A DNA stretch of 34,741 bases from Nocardiopsis salina YIM 90010 (GCF_000341025.1 NZ_ANBF01000181.1:10880-45620); one strand, 5' to 3'. Positions 6,621 to 22,197 are shown, counted from the stretch's first letter. Notes: generated by a model not told the origin, from the letters alone. Translations and numbers: made by a program.

Positions 6621-9600
6621 TTGGCAGCCTCGCGCAACGCCTCCGCTAACGCCCTTGGTCCGCACCGCGTTTCCTTCGCCCGCATCCCGGAACCACTCGA
6701 GGTCCCGAACCTTCTCGCCCTTCAGACCGAGTCCTTCGACTGGCTCCTGGGCAACGAGAAGTGGCAGGCTCGGCTGGAGGCGGCCCGGAACGCCGGTCGC
6801 AAGGACGTTACGGAGCAGTCCGGTCTCGAAGAGATCTTCGAGGAGATCAGTCCGATCGAGGACTTCTCGGGCACGATGTCGCTGTCTTTCCGCGACCATC
6901 GGTTCGAGCCGCCCAAGTACTCCGAAGAGGAGTGCAAGGACAAGGACATGACCTTCTCCGCCCCGATGTTCGTCACGGCGGAGTTCATCAACAACGACAC
7001 CGGTGAGATCAAGAGCCAGACGGTGTTCATGGGCGACTTCCCGCTCATGACCGCCAAGGGCACCTTCATCATCAACGGCACCGAGCGCGTCGTCGTGTCC
7101 CAGCTGGTTCGCTCCCCGGGCGTGTACTTCGACACGTCGGTCGACAAGACCTCGGACAAGGACCTGTTCGGCTGCAAGGTCATCCCGTCCCGCGGTGCAT
7201 GGCTGGAGTTCGAGGTCGACAAGCGCGACTTCGTCGGTGTGCGCATCGACCGCAAGCGCAAGCAGGGCGTCACCGTCCTGCTCAAGGCGCTGGGTTGGAC
7301 CACCGACCAGATCCTCGAGCGGTTCGGCCAGTACGAGTCCATCCGCAACACTCTGGAGAAGGACCCGACGGCCGGAACCGACGACGCGCTGCTGGACATC
7401 TACCGCAAGCTGCGTCCCGGCGAGCCGCCGACGAAGGAATCGGCGCAGACGCTTCTGGAGAACCTCTACTTCAACCCGAAGCGTTACGACCTCGCCAAGG
7501 TCGGCCGATACAAGATCAACAAGAAGCTCGGCCTCGACACCGACTACACGCAGGGCACGCTGACCGAGGACGACATCGTCAACACGATTGACTACCTCGT
7601 CCGCCTGCACGCCGGTGAGACCGAGAAGGAGACCCCGCTCGGCGAGCGGATCATCGAGACCGACGACATCGACCACTTCGGCAACCGCCGTCTGCGCACC
7701 GTCGGCGAGCTCATCCAGAACCAGGTCCGCCTGGGTCTGGCCCGCATGGAGCGCGTGGTCCGCGAACGGATGACCACCCAGGACGTCGAGGCGATCACGC
7801 CGCAGACCCTGATCAACATCCGCCCGGTCGTGGCCTCCATCAAGGAGTTCTTCGGCACCTCGCAGCTGTCCCAGTTCATGGACCAGACCAACCCGCTCGC
7901 GGGGATGACCCACAAGCGCCGCCTGTCGGCGCTGGGCCCGGGCGGTCTGTCCCGTGAGCGCGCGGGCTTCGAGGTCCGTGACGTGCACCCCTCGCACTAC
8001 GGCCGCATGTGCCCGATCGAGACCCCTGAGGGCCCCAACATCGGTCTGATCGGTTCGCTGGCCGCCTACGGGCGCGTGAACTCCTTCGGGTTCGTCGAGA
8101 CCCCGTACCGCAAGGTCGTCGACGGCCGCATCACCGACCAGGTCGAATACCTCACCGCCGATGAAGAGGACCGCTTCGTCATCGCGCAGGCGAACACGCC
8201 GATGAACGCCGACGGCACCTTCGCCGAGAGCGGCGTCCTCGTGCGCCGCCGCGGTGGCGAGTTCGAGTCGGTCAGCACCGACGAGGTCGACTACATGGAC
8301 GTGTCGCCGCGCCAGATGGTGTCGGTCGCCACCGCCATGATCCCGTTCCTCGAGCACGACGACGCCAACCGTGCGCTCATGGGTTCCAACATGCAGCGCC
8401 AGGCGGTGCCGCTGCTGCGCGCCGAGTCCCCGTTCGTCGGTACCGGTATGGAGTACCGTGCCGCCACCGACGCCGGCGAGGTCGTGCTCGCGGAGAAGGC
8501 CGGTGTGGTCAAGGACGTCACCGCCGACTACGTCACCGTGATGGCCGACGACGGCACGCGCAAGACGTACCGCATGGGCAAGTTCCAGCGCTCCAACCAG
8601 GGCACCTGCTTCAACCAGCGCCCGATCGTCCACGAGGGCGCCCGGGTCGAGGAGCGCGGGGTCCTGGCCGACGGTCCCTCCACGGACCACGGCGAGATGT
8701 CGCTGGGCAAGAACCTCCTCGTGGCCTACATGTCGTGGGAGGGCCACAACTACGAGGACGCCATCATCCTCTCCCAGCGCCTGGTGCAGGACGACGTCCT
8801 GTCCTCGATCCACATCGAGGAGCACGAGGTCGACGCCCGTGACACCAAGCTGGGGCCGGAGGAGATCACGCGCGAGATCCCCAACGTCAGCGAGGAGGTC
8901 CTGGCCGACCTCGACGACCGGGGCATCATCCGCATCGGCGCCGAGGTCGTCGACGGCGACATCCTCGTCGGCAAGGTCACCCCCAAGGGCGAGACCGAGC
9001 TGACCCCGGAGGAGCGCCTGCTGCGTGCGATCTTCGGTGAGAAGGCCCGCGAGGTCCGCGACACCTCCCTGAAGGTGCCGCACGGTGAGACCGGCAAGGT
9101 CATCGGTGTGCGCGTGTTCAGCCGCGAGGACGGCGACGAGCTCGCTCCCGGCGTGAACGAGATGGTCCGCGTCTACGTGGCCCAGAAGCGCAAGATCACC
9201 GACGGCGACAAGCTCGCCGGCCGCCACGGCAACAAGGGCGTCATCGCCAAGATCCTCCCGCAGGAGGACATGCCGTTCCTGGAGGACGGCACCCCGATCG
9301 ACATCATCCTCAACCCGCTGGGTGTGCCCGGCCGCATGAACGTCGGCCAGGTGCTGGAGGTCCATCTGGGGTGGTTGGCCAAGAACGGGTGGAACGTCCA
9401 AGGTTTGGACGAGGACTGGAAGAAGTCACTGGACGAGATCGGGGCCTCGCACGCCGAGCCCGACTCCCGTGTGGCCACCCCGGTCTTCGACGGCCTGCGC
9501 GGCAGCGAGCTCAGCGGCATCATCCAGTCGGTCAACCCGAACCAGGACGGCAACCACCTCATCAACGAGGACGGTAAGGCCATGCTGTTCGACGGCCGTA

Positions 9601-10088
9601 CCGGTGAGCCGTTCGCCGAGCCGATCTCCGTCGGTTACAAGTACATCCTGAAGCTCCACCACCTGGTGGACGACAAGATCCACGCCCGCTCCACCGGGCC
9701 GTACTCGATGATCACCCAGCAGCCGCTGGGCGGTAAGGCACAGTTCGGTGGCCAGCGCTTCGGTGAGATGGAGGTCTGGGCCCTGGAGGCCTACGGCGCC
9801 GCCTACGCGCTCCAGGAGCTCCTGACCATCAAGTCCGATGACGTCGTGGGTCGCGTCAAGGTCTACGAGGCCATCGTCAAGGGCGAGAACATCCCCGAGC
9901 CGGGTATCCCTGAGTCCTTCAAGGTGCTCATCAAGGAGATGCAGTCGCTCTGTCTGAACGTGGAGGTGCTGTCCAGTGACGGTATGTCCATCGAGATGCG
10001 GGACAGTGACGAGGACGTCTTCCGCGCGGCGGAAGAACTGGGTATCGACCTGGGTCGGCGCGAGCCGAGCAGCGTCGAAGAGGTCTAA
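6621..10088 (+). CDS. rpoB: DNA-directed RNA polymerase subunit beta
   Basis: Catalytic core subunit that forms one pincer of RNA polymerase and the rifamycin pocket. It has 1155 residues, typical for actinobacteria. The TTG start (translated as Met) is supported by GGAAGGA about seven bases upstream and by the conserved [20 protein letters not shown] soon after. The rifamycin region contains [11 protein letters not shown], then TNPLAG, then [13 protein letters not shown]; Thr423 and Ala427 replace the usual Asn518 and Ser522 (E. coli numbering). The nucleotide-binding [18 protein letters not shown] and the C-terminal [19 protein letters not shown] are intact. rpoC starts 34 bases after the stop. 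Confidence 0.98.
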   Translation: MAASRNASANALGPHRVSFARIPEPLEVPNLLALQTESFDWLLGNEKWQARLEAARNAGRKDVTEQSGLEEIFEEISPIEDFSGTMSLSFRDHRFEPPKYSEEECKDKDMTFSAPMFVTAEFINNDTGEIKSQTVFMGDFPLMTAKGTFIINGTERVVVSQLVRSPGVYFDTSVDKTSDKDLFGCKVIPSRGAWLEFEVDKRDFVGVRIDRKRKQGVTVLLKALGWTTDQILERFGQYESIRNTLEKDPTAGTDDALLDIYRKLRPGEPPTKESAQTLLENLYFNPKRYDLAKVGRYKINKKLGLDTDYTQGTLTEDDIVNTIDYLVRLHAGETEKETPLGERIIETDDIDHFGNRRLRTVGELIQNQVRLGLARMERVVRERMTTQDVEAITPQTLINIRPVVASIKEFFGTSQLSQFMDQTNPLAGMTHKRRLSALGPGGLSRERAGFEVRDVHPSHYGRMCPIETPEGPNIGLIGSLAAYGRVNSFGFVETPYRKVVDGRITDQVEYLTADEEDRFVIAQANTPMNADGTFAESGVLVRRRGGEFESVSTDEVDYMDVSPRQMVSVATAMIPFLEHDDANRALMGSNMQRQAVPLLRAESPFVGTGMEYRAATDAGEVVLAEKAGVVKDVTADYVTVMADDGTRKTYRMGKFQRSNQGTCFNQRPIVHEGARVEERGVLADGPSTDHGEMSLGKNLLVAYMSWEGHNYEDAIILSQRLVQDDVLSSIHIEEHEVDARDTKLGPEEITREIPNVSEEVLADLDDRGIIRIGAEVVDGDILVGKVTPKGETELTPEERLLRAIFGEKAREVRDTSLKVPHGETGKVIGVRVFSREDGDELAPGVNEMVRVYVAQKRKITDGDKLAGRHGNKGVIAKILPQEDMPFLEDGTPIDIILNPLGVPGRMNVGQVLEVHLGWLAKNGWNVQGLDEDWKKSLDEIGASHAEPDSRVATPVFDGLRGSELSGIIQSVNPNQDGNHLINEDGKAMLFDGRTGEPFAEPISVGYKYILKLHHLVDDKIHARSTGPYSMITQQPLGGKAQFGGQRFGEMEVWALEAYGAAYALQELLTIKSDDVVGRVKVYEAIVKGENIPEPGIPESFKVLIKEMQSLCLNVEVLSSDGMSIEMRDSDEDVFRAAEELGIDLGRREPSSVEEV

Positions 10089-10122
10089 CTTCCGCATTCT
10101 TCGAGAGCAGAGGACGAATTAA

Positions 10123-14001
<3,879 letters not shown>

Positions 14002-14019
14002 GCGCGGTTTGCTGTACTG

Positions 14020-14064
14020 ACGGCGGCGGCCACCCACCCCCACGGGGGTGGGGACCGCCGCCGT
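14020..14064 (+). terminator. Terminator hairpin after rpoC
   Basis: ACGGCGGCGG (14020-14029) pairs perfectly with CCGCCGCCGT (14055-14064). The interior, a C-rich run facing a G-rich run, extends the stem. The tail TCGTCGTTGTTGG is mildly T-rich. It begins 18 bases after the rpoC stop. A small hairpin TCCACAC/GTGTGGA (14078-14084 with 14091-14097) follows before the next gene. Confidence 0.7.
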
Positions 14065-14137
14065 TCGTCGTTGTTGGTCCACACGTGCTGGTGTGGAGGG
14101 GAGAGGGCGCTTCGGCGCTGTCGGAAGGCAGGCATCA

Positions 14138-17098
14138 GTGACCGAACACGGGGGTGGACGGAGTCCCGGCCGGGACAACGCGGATTCGTGGTTCCGGCCG
14201 AGTCAGGACCGTCACCGCACTCAGTCGGATTATCAGGACCCGTTGGACGACCAACGGGAGGAAGAGGACCCGGGCGCGGTCTTCCCGGACAGCGGAGGGT
14301 ACGCCGGGCTGGGCTCGGCGCGTCCGGAGATGGTCGAGCCCTACCCCGAGGCGTTGGGCGGGTTCGGTCCTGCCGAGCCGCAGTCGCCGGAGCCGTGGCA
14401 GGAGGCCGACGAGCGCACGGGCGGGTACCCGAACGTGGCGGCGAGCGCGGACGTCCCGCCGCCGCCCGGTGAGCAGCCGGCAGGGGAGTGGCCCGCGTCC
14501 GGTTCTGCCGGTCCGGAAACCCCGGCCGGTCCCGCAGGTGCCGGTGCGTGGTCCGGGCCGGAGGCGTGGAGCCCCGGTGGCGGCCCCGAGAGCGATCCTG
14601 GGGCGACCGTGCCCTCGGATCCGGGCGGCGGATACCCGGGCGCGAACGAGCGCCCGGGCTTCGAACCGTGGGCGCCGGTGCCGGGGCCGGACCCGTTGGA
14701 CGGGCCGGGTGCCGGCGAGGGCCGGGCCCCGGCCGGGGACGCCCCCATGTGGGGCGGCCCAGGCACCGACCCGGTCAGCGGAGAGACGTCCTCCCCGGGA
14801 AGCGAGCCGTGGTCCCCGTCGGGTGAGTCCTCCGCGTGGAGCCCCTCGGAGACGGGTGCTTCCTGGTCGCCGTCCGACGACATGGCGTCGTGGAACCCCC
14901 CGGCGGAGACCGACGGGACCGGTGAGCCGTGGTCGCCCTCGGCCGAGCCGCCGTCGCGGAACGCCCCCGGACCGGATCCGCTGGGCCCGGGTGCGCCTGC
15001 GGCCGGGGCAGAGCCCTGGACACCGGGCGGGGGAGCCCCGACGTGGGGTGGTCCCGGTACCGACCCGGTCAGCGGCGACGTCCCCGCGTCGGACCGGGAA
15101 GCCTCCTCGTGGAACCCCTCCGAACCGGGTGAACCGTGGGACGCCGCGGGTGAGGCAGCGTCCCGGGACGCGCCGACCGGACCTCCGTCCTGGAGTCCGT
15201 CGGAGCCGGGTGGGTCGTGGGACCCGTCGGCGGAGCCTTCTTCCTCCTGGAGCGCCTCGGAGCCGGGTGAGTCCTGGTCTCCGTCGAGTGAGCCCACTTC
15301 GTGGAGCCCGTCGAACGAGTCCTCCTCCTGGAGCCCCGCGGGCGAGCCCCCGGCGGCCGGTGAGCCCTGGACTCGGTCCGGCGAGCCCTCTTCGTGGTCG
15401 CCCCCGGATCCGGGAGAACCGTGGTCCCCGTCGGAGGACGCCACGTCCTGGAGCCCTTCGGGGGTCGGCGAACCGTGGTCCCAGTCGGGCGAGCCCTCGT
15501 GGAGCCCTGCGGGTGAGACCCCGTCGTGGAACCCCCGGGGCGAGACCCCGGCGGCCGACGGGGCCTGGAGCCCGACAGGTGAGCGCTCCTCCTGGTCCCC
15601 GTCGGATCCGGGTGAGGCATGGACACCCTCCGCCGATCCCTCCTCCTGGACCCCGGCGGACCCCGAACCGTGGTCGCCCCCGGCCGAGTCCTCTCCGTGG
15701 AACGCTCCCGGCGGGCCCGATCCGCTCGGCACGGGTACACCCACCCCCGGCGCCGGCGGGCACTGGAACCCGGGTGACGACGCGCCCTCCTGGGGCGGTT
15801 CCGCCGGTGACGACCCGTTGGGCACCTCGGCCTCCGGCGGTCCGGCGTCCTGGGACACCCGCGGAAGCGATCCCCTCGATCCGGGTGCACCCGTGCCCGG
15901 AGATGCGTGGAGCCCGTCCGGAGACGCCCCGTCGTGGGGTTCTCCGACCTCCGACCCCCTGGGCTCGGGTGGCCGCGGGGGCTGGAACGCCGCCGACCCG
16001 CTCGGTCGGGACGACCGCCCCGTGTCCGGTGACGGGTACGACGACGAACTCTCCGGTCCGGCAGGTCCGCTCTCGTGGACCCCGCAGGACCGCGAGCCGT
16101 CCGAGTACAGCTGGGGCTCCGGCGCCACGGAACCGTGGGCCGGCGACCGCTACGACGACGAACTCTCCGCCCCCCGGCCGTCCGAGCCCGAGCAGAGCGG
16201 CGGGCTCGGGTCCGGGAGCGGGAACACGTGGGCCTTCGACCGCAACGACCCGCGCCTGCCGGACGCGGTCCGCGAGGCCGAGCAGCGCCGCCGTGAGACC
16301 CCTGACGCCGGGGTGCGCCACGACGACTGGGGCACGTCCGAACAGGCCGGTCCCGACGCCGGGCCGCCTCAGGACGATCCACTGTCCGCCCTCGCCGATC
16401 TGCAGACCGGGTCCCGGTGGGACGACGGTCCGAGTGCACCCGCACCCGACGGCGGTGCCACGCAGATGTTCGACCCGCCCCGGTTCGACGACGACCAGGG
16501 TGCCTCGACCCAGATGTTCTCCCCGCTGTCCCCGGACGGTCCGGGCGAGGGCGACGGGCGCCCGCCCGCGGGTGTGCCCTCCGACCTGGGGTCCGTGCCC
16601 TCCTACGGGCGCCGCCGTGCCGACGAGGGCTACGGCGACGAGTACGAGGACGACGGTTACGACGACGAGTACGACGACGACCTTCCCGCGGACGAGGGCT
16701 ACGACGACGGCTTCACGCCGGCCGACTACGGGATGCCGGAGAAGCCGCGCCGTTCCCGCCGCCGCATGAACATCCAGGAGGACTTCCCGGAGTTCGACGA
16801 CCGCACCCTGGGCAACGACGCCGGCGACGGATACCCGGGTTACGACGGTGTGGACTTCCTCGCCGACACCGAGCCAGGGGCCAACCAGACCCTCTGGCTG
16901 GGTGTGGCCTCGCTGGTGCCGTTCGTGGGTCTGGTCACCGCGCTCCTGGCGCTGATGGTCACCGGCCCCAAGGCCAAGCGGGAGATCCGGGACTCCCGGG
17001 GCGAGCTCGACGGCCTCGGGCTCATCACCACGGGTACGGTCTTCGCGGTCGTCGGCATCGTGATCAGCGTGGTCTCGCTGCTGCTCGTGGTGTTCTAG
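14138..17098 (+). CDS. Large Trp/Pro/Ser-rich, probably disordered protein with C-terminal DUF4190-like membrane anchor
   Basis: Function unknown. It has 986 residues. Residues 138-616 are degenerate repeats built on W(S/N/T)P, such as EPWSPS, SSWSPS and ASWNPP, mixed with (G/S/T)xDP(L/V)xxG units. I count 48 Trp overall. YDDELS occurs twice (634, 672), TQMF twice (775, 791), then an Asp/Tyr/Glu-rich stretch (about 828-866) and a basic KPRRSRRRM. Two membrane helices (about 919-943 and 960-986) flank PKAKREIRDSRGELDG, the layout of DUF4190. No signal peptide is seen, so the long N-terminus is probably cytoplasmic. GTG start with GGAAGG nine bases upstream. It sits between the rpoC terminator and another terminator, with no clear own promoter, so it may depend on read-through. 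Confidence 0.8.
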   Translation: MTEHGGGRSPGRDNADSWFRPSQDRHRTQSDYQDPLDDQREEEDPGAVFPDSGGYAGLGSARPEMVEPYPEALGGFGPAEPQSPEPWQEADERTGGYPNVAASADVPPPPGEQPAGEWPASGSAGPETPAGPAGAGAWSGPEAWSPGGGPESDPGATVPSDPGGGYPGANERPGFEPWAPVPGPDPLDGPGAGEGRAPAGDAPMWGGPGTDPVSGETSSPGSEPWSPSGESSAWSPSETGASWSPSDDMASWNPPAETDGTGEPWSPSAEPPSRNAPGPDPLGPGAPAAGAEPWTPGGGAPTWGGPGTDPVSGDVPASDREASSWNPSEPGEPWDAAGEAASRDAPTGPPSWSPSEPGGSWDPSAEPSSSWSASEPGESWSPSSEPTSWSPSNESSSWSPAGEPPAAGEPWTRSGEPSSWSPPDPGEPWSPSEDATSWSPSGVGEPWSQSGEPSWSPAGETPSWNPRGETPAADGAWSPTGERSSWSPSDPGEAWTPSADPSSWTPADPEPWSPPAESSPWNAPGGPDPLGTGTPTPGAGGHWNPGDDAPSWGGSAGDDPLGTSASGGPASWDTRGSDPLDPGAPVPGDAWSPSGDAPSWGSPTSDPLGSGGRGGWNAADPLGRDDRPVSGDGYDDELSGPAGPLSWTPQDREPSEYSWGSGATEPWAGDRYDDELSAPRPSEPEQSGGLGSGSGNTWAFDRNDPRLPDAVREAEQRRRETPDAGVRHDDWGTSEQAGPDAGPPQDDPLSALADLQTGSRWDDGPSAPAPDGGATQMFDPPRFDDDQGASTQMFSPLSPDGPGEGDGRPPAGVPSDLGSVPSYGRRRADEGYGDEYEDDGYDDEYDDDLPADEGYDDGFTPADYGMPEKPRRSRRRMNIQEDFPEFDDRTLGNDAGDGYPGYDGVDFLADTEPGANQTLWLGVASLVPFVGLVTALLALMVTGPKAKREIRDSRGELDGLGLITTGTVFAVVGIVISVVSLLLVVF
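14549..15985 (+). repeat. Trp-Pro repeat-coding region
   Basis: The DNA encodes about 38 Trp codons in 479 codons, roughly one every 12-13, each usually followed by Ser/Asn/Thr-Pro. Units are degenerate at DNA level, but one 32-base pair matches at 28 positions (14750-14781 and 15044-15075), encoding WGGPGTDPVSG both times, 294 bases apart. This suggests growth by duplication followed by drift. Confidence 0.85.
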
Positions 17099-17111
17099 AC
17101 CGCTGACCGAC

Positions 17112-17151
17112 GAGGGCCCGTGGCCGGACATCGCGTCGGCCACGGGCCCTC
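17112..17151 (+). terminator. Terminator hairpin after the DUF4190-like gene
   Basis: GAGGGCCCGTGGCCG (17112-17126) pairs perfectly over 15 bp with its complement at 17137-17151, with a ten-base loop. The tail ATCCTGTCTG is weakly T-rich. It begins 14 bases after the stop codon. Confidence 0.75.
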
Positions 17152-17364
17152 ATCCTGTCTGCCGCCCCGGGATCCCCGGTGTGCGGGTGCTGAGGTGCCC
17201 TCTCGGTGGCGTGAGTCAACTCATGGGCCGGCGCATCGCGCAGGTCACACCGGAAGGTCTCGAAATCGGGGGGCGAAGCATCCCGTGAACCGCGTAGACT
17301 TGGGGAAGACCCACGGCTACGCGAGGATCGGCCTGAGCCGGTTCTCGCCATGTCGCACACCGTT

Positions 17365-17393
17365 TTGACCGCTCAGTCGGCAAGCGGTAACCT
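17365..17393 (+). promoter_or_regulatory. Promoter of the str operon (rpsL-rpsG-fusA-tuf)
   Basis: TTGACC (17365-17370), 17 bases, TAACCT (17388-17393) closely match the housekeeping consensus. Start near 17400 would give a 268-base rpsL leader. A TAGACT at 17295-17300 lacks a matching -35. Confidence 0.7.
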
Positions 17394-17399
17394 GTGTGA

Positions 17400-17667
17400 T
17401 TGTGCCCGTGAGTCGACGGGTTACACGTGTGTGTGCGGCGCCCGGCCCCTGTAGCTGGGGCGGATCCATTGATCAGGGCGCGCTTCGCATGTGCACCCCC
17501 TCCCTTTACGGCCTTACGGCCGGGTGTGCCTCACCCGCCGCCGCTGTGCGTCGGGACGAAAGCGACACGCCCGACAGCGGGGGTCGGGGAGGTTCGGGAA
17601 GTTCAGCAGGTCAATAGCGATATCGGCTACGAGAACCGGCGTAGGTCACGAGGAAGACGGAGACGCG
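17400..17667 (+). promoter_or_regulatory. Structured rpsL 5' leader
   Basis: This leader is inferred from the promoter position. It contains an exact tandem 8-base repeat TTACGGCC (17506-17513, 17514-17521). It also contains a branched stem: CCGCT (17541-17545) with AGCGG (17576-17580), then GTCGGG (17550-17555) with CCCGAC (17570-17575), capped by a small CGAAAGCG hairpin. Short open frames here have no family resemblance. The rest of the 569-base gap before it (17099-17399) holds only the terminator and promoter. Confidence 0.45.
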
Positions 17668-18039
17668 GTGCCCACCATCCAGCAGCTGGTCCGTAAGGGC
17701 CGACAGGACAAGGTCGCAAAGAACAAGACCCCGGCGCTGAAGGGGAGTCCGCAGCGTCGTGGTGTGTGCACGCGTGTTTACACCACTACGCCCAAGAAGC
17801 CGAACTCCGCGCTGCGCAAGGTCGCCCGTGTGAAGCTGAGCAGCGGCATCGAGGTGACGGCCTACATCCCCGGCATCGGCCACAACCTCCAGGAGCACAG
17901 CATCGTGCTGGTCCGCGGTGGTCGTGTGAAGGACCTGCCGGGTGTCCGCTACCGAATCGTCCGCGGTTCGCTCGACACCCAGGGTGTCCGCAACCGCAAG
18001 CAGGCGCGTAGCCGCTACGGCGCCAAGAAGGAGAAGTAA
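17668..18039 (+). CDS. rpsL: 30S ribosomal protein S12
   Basis: Sits at the decoding centre, controls accuracy and is the classic streptomycin-resistance locus. It has 123 residues. [18 protein letters not shown] (39-56) and [15 protein letters not shown] (82-96) are intact. Lys43 and Lys88, the residues changed in streptomycin-resistant mutants, are both lysine, so the allele looks wild type. The GTG start has GGAG five bases upstream. rpsG begins two bases after the stop. Confidence 0.98.
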   Translation: MPTIQQLVRKGRQDKVAKNKTPALKGSPQRRGVCTRVYTTTPKKPNSALRKVARVKLSSGIEVTAYIPGIGHNLQEHSIVLVRGGRVKDLPGVRYRIVRGSLDTQGVRNRKQARSRYGAKKEK

Positions 18040-18041
18040 GC

Positions 18042-18512
18042 ATGCCGCGCAAGGGCCCGGCGCCGAAGCGCCAGCTCATCACCGACCCGGTCTACGGCTC
18101 GCCGCTCGTCACCGCACTGATCAACAAGGTGCTGCTCGACGGTAAGCGTTCCCAGGCCCAGGGCATTGTCTACGACGCCCTCGAGGGCGCCCGCGAGAAG
18201 ACCGGTCAGGACCCGCTCGTCGTTCTGAAGCGTGGTCTGGACAACGTCAAGCCCGCGCTCGAGGTCCGCAGCCGCCGTGTCGGTGGCGCGACCTACCAGG
18301 TGCCGGTCGAGGTTCGCGCCTCCCGGTCCACCACCCTGGCCCTGCGTTGGCTGGTCACCTTCTCGCGCAGGCGCCGTGAGAAGACCATGACCGAGCGTCT
18401 GATGAACGAGCTGGTCGACGCCAGCAACGGTCTCGGCGCGGCCGTCAAGAAGCGTGAGGACACGCACAAGATGGCCGAGTCGAACCGGGCTTTCGCTCAC
18501 TACCGCTGGTAA
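18042..18512 (+). CDS. rpsG: 30S ribosomal protein S7
   Basis: Primary 16S rRNA-binding protein of the small-subunit head, beside the E-site tRNA. It has 156 residues, the standard length, from [12 protein letters not shown] to the typical end [22 protein letters not shown] and [12 protein letters not shown] are family signatures. It starts two bases after rpsL, and the ribosome site lies inside the end of rpsL, so coupling is likely. In E. coli S7 represses this operon through the rpsL-rpsG spacer; here that spacer is too short for the same structure. Confidence 0.97.
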   Translation: MPRKGPAPKRQLITDPVYGSPLVTALINKVLLDGKRSQAQGIVYDALEGAREKTGQDPLVVLKRGLDNVKPALEVRSRRVGGATYQVPVEVRASRSTTLALRWLVTFSRRRREKTMTERLMNELVDASNGLGAAVKKREDTHKMAESNRAFAHYRW

Positions 18513-18546
18513 CGCGGACGAGATCGACCGAGGGACGACGAGCCAT

Positions 18547-20661
<2,115 letters not shown>

Positions 20662-20744
20662 TTCGCGGACACGTAACCAGTCCGGTCCCGCCCACACGCG
20701 GGCGGAGGCCGGGTCAGATAGCTCTGTACGTCAGGAGACATCCA

Positions 20745-21938
20745 GTGGCGAAGGAAAAGTTCGACCGGACTAAGCCGCACGTCAACATCGGCACCATCGG
20801 TCACATCGACCACGGCAAGACCACGCTGACCGCGGCGATCACCAAGGTCCTGCACGACGCGTACCCGGAGCTGAACCCGTTCACCCCGTTCGAGGACATC
20901 GACAACGCTCCTGAGGAGCGCGAGCGCGGGATCACCATTTCCGTCGCTCACGTCGAGTACCAGACGACCGAGCGCCACTACGCTCACGTCGACTGCCCCG
21001 GCCACGCCGACTACGTGAAGAACATGATCACGGGTGCGGCGCAGATGGACGGCGCCATCCTGGTCGTGGCGGCCACCGACGGCCCGATGCCGCAGACCAA
21101 GGAGCACGTGCTCCTGGCCCGCCAGGTCGGCGTGCCGGCCATCGTCGTCGCCCTGAACAAGGCCGACATGGTGGACGACGACGAGATCTTCGACCTCGTC
21201 GAGCTCGAGGTCCGTGAGCTCCTCACGGAGTACGAGTTCCCCGGCGACGACGTCCCGGTCACCCGGGTCTCCGCCCTCAAGGCCCTCGAGGGCGAGGAGG
21301 AGTGGAAGAACGCCGTCCTGGAGCTCATGAGCACCGTGGACAGCTTCATCCCCGAGCCGCAGCGTGACACCGACAAGCCGTTCCTCATGCCGATCGAGGA
21401 CGTCTTCTCGATCACCGGTCGCGGCACCGTCGTCACCGGCCGCATCGAGCGCGGCATCATCAACGTCAACGAGACCGTTGACATCGTCGGGATCAAGGAC
21501 GAGAAGCAGACCACCACGGTCACCGGTGTCGAGATGTTCCGTAAGCTTCTCGACCAGGGCCAGGCCGGTGACAACGTCGGTCTGCTCCTGCGCGGTACCA
21601 AGCGCGAGGACGTCGAGCGCGGCCAGGTCATCATCAAGCCCGGCACCACCACGCCGCACACCGAGTTCGAGGGTCAGGTCGTCATCCTGTCCAAGGACGA
21701 GGGTGGCCGCCACACGCCGTTCTTCAACAACTACCGCCCGCAGTTCTACTTCCGCACCACCGACGTCACCGGCGTCGTGACGCTGCCGGAGGGCACCGAG
21801 ATGGTCATGCCCGGTGACAACACCGCCATGTCCGTCGTGCTGATCCAGCCGGTCGCGATGGAAGAGGGCCTCAAGTTCGCCATCCGCGAGGGTGGCCGGA
21901 CCGTGGGCGCCGGTCGCGTCACGAAGATCATCAAGTAG
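20745..21938 (+). CDS. tuf: Elongation factor Tu
   Basis: GTPase that delivers aminoacyl-tRNA to the ribosome. It has 397 residues. [14 protein letters not shown] (19-32), the effector [24 protein letters not shown] and NKADMVDD form domain I. Domains II and III end in GRVTKIIK. The GTG start has AGGAGA six bases upstream. An 83-base spacer with a small GC hairpin separates it from fusA. Codon choice is strongly biased to C/G endings, as expected for one of the most abundant proteins. A hairpin follows. Confidence 0.98.
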   Translation: MAKEKFDRTKPHVNIGTIGHIDHGKTTLTAAITKVLHDAYPELNPFTPFEDIDNAPEERERGITISVAHVEYQTTERHYAHVDCPGHADYVKNMITGAAQMDGAILVVAATDGPMPQTKEHVLLARQVGVPAIVVALNKADMVDDDEIFDLVELEVRELLTEYEFPGDDVPVTRVSALKALEGEEEWKNAVLELMSTVDSFIPEPQRDTDKPFLMPIEDVFSITGRGTVVTGRIERGIINVNETVDIVGIKDEKQTTTVTGVEMFRKLLDQGQAGDNVGLLLRGTKREDVERGQVIIKPGTTTPHTEFEGQVVILSKDEGGRHTPFFNNYRPQFYFRTTDVTGVVTLPEGTEMVMPGDNTAMSVVLIQPVAMEEGLKFAIREGGRTVGAGRVTKIIK

Positions 21939-21985
21939 TACCGAGCCGGGGACACGTTCCCCTCGCGGGAGCCACCGCCCCGGCA

Positions 21986-22020
21986 GGTGGGCGGGCCGTG
22001 CACGCACGGCCCGCCCCACC
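21986..22020 (+). terminator. Hairpin after tuf
   Basis: A perfect 12-bp stem (21989-22000 with 22005-22016, loop CACG) is extended by three pairs past a bulged C. No T-run follows. It separates the str genes from the S10 genes. Confidence 0.65.
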
Positions 22021-22058
22021 ACCCCAAAGACGTCATCGGGCTCTGTGACGGTGGCGCA

Positions 22059-22082
22059 CCGCAGGGGCAAGCCCTGTTGCGG
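22059..22082 (+). promoter_or_regulatory. Hairpin in the S10 operon leader
   Basis: CAGGG (22062-22066) pairs with CCCTG (22072-22076). CCG (22059-22061) can pair with CGG (22080-22082) beyond a bulge. The run TTTCTC follows. It could be a weak terminator or an attenuator-like element 115 bases before rpsJ. I find no convincing promoter in 22021-22197. Confidence 0.35.
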
Positions 22083-22197
22083 TTTCTCAAGGAAATAGAG
22101 GCTCACGGCCACAAGCGGCGGACCCCCGCCCGGCCTGGGTTTCTGTGACCGGAATGCACACCGTTACGGACACTGAAGCGAAGGACGAACAGGCCAC

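Noticed and set aside
14135-17143. Minus-strand frame of about 1000 codons opposite the Trp-repeat gene, plus other long frames in the same interval
   Set aside because: High GC and repeats keep several frames open. Only the plus frame at 14138 gives a ribosome site, the DUF4190-like helices and a regular repeat; the antisense frame is a basic Arg/Gly-rich shadow.
17396-17617. 73-codon frame in the rpsL leader
   Set aside because: Its start lies at or before the predicted transcription start and it has no good ribosome site or family resemblance.
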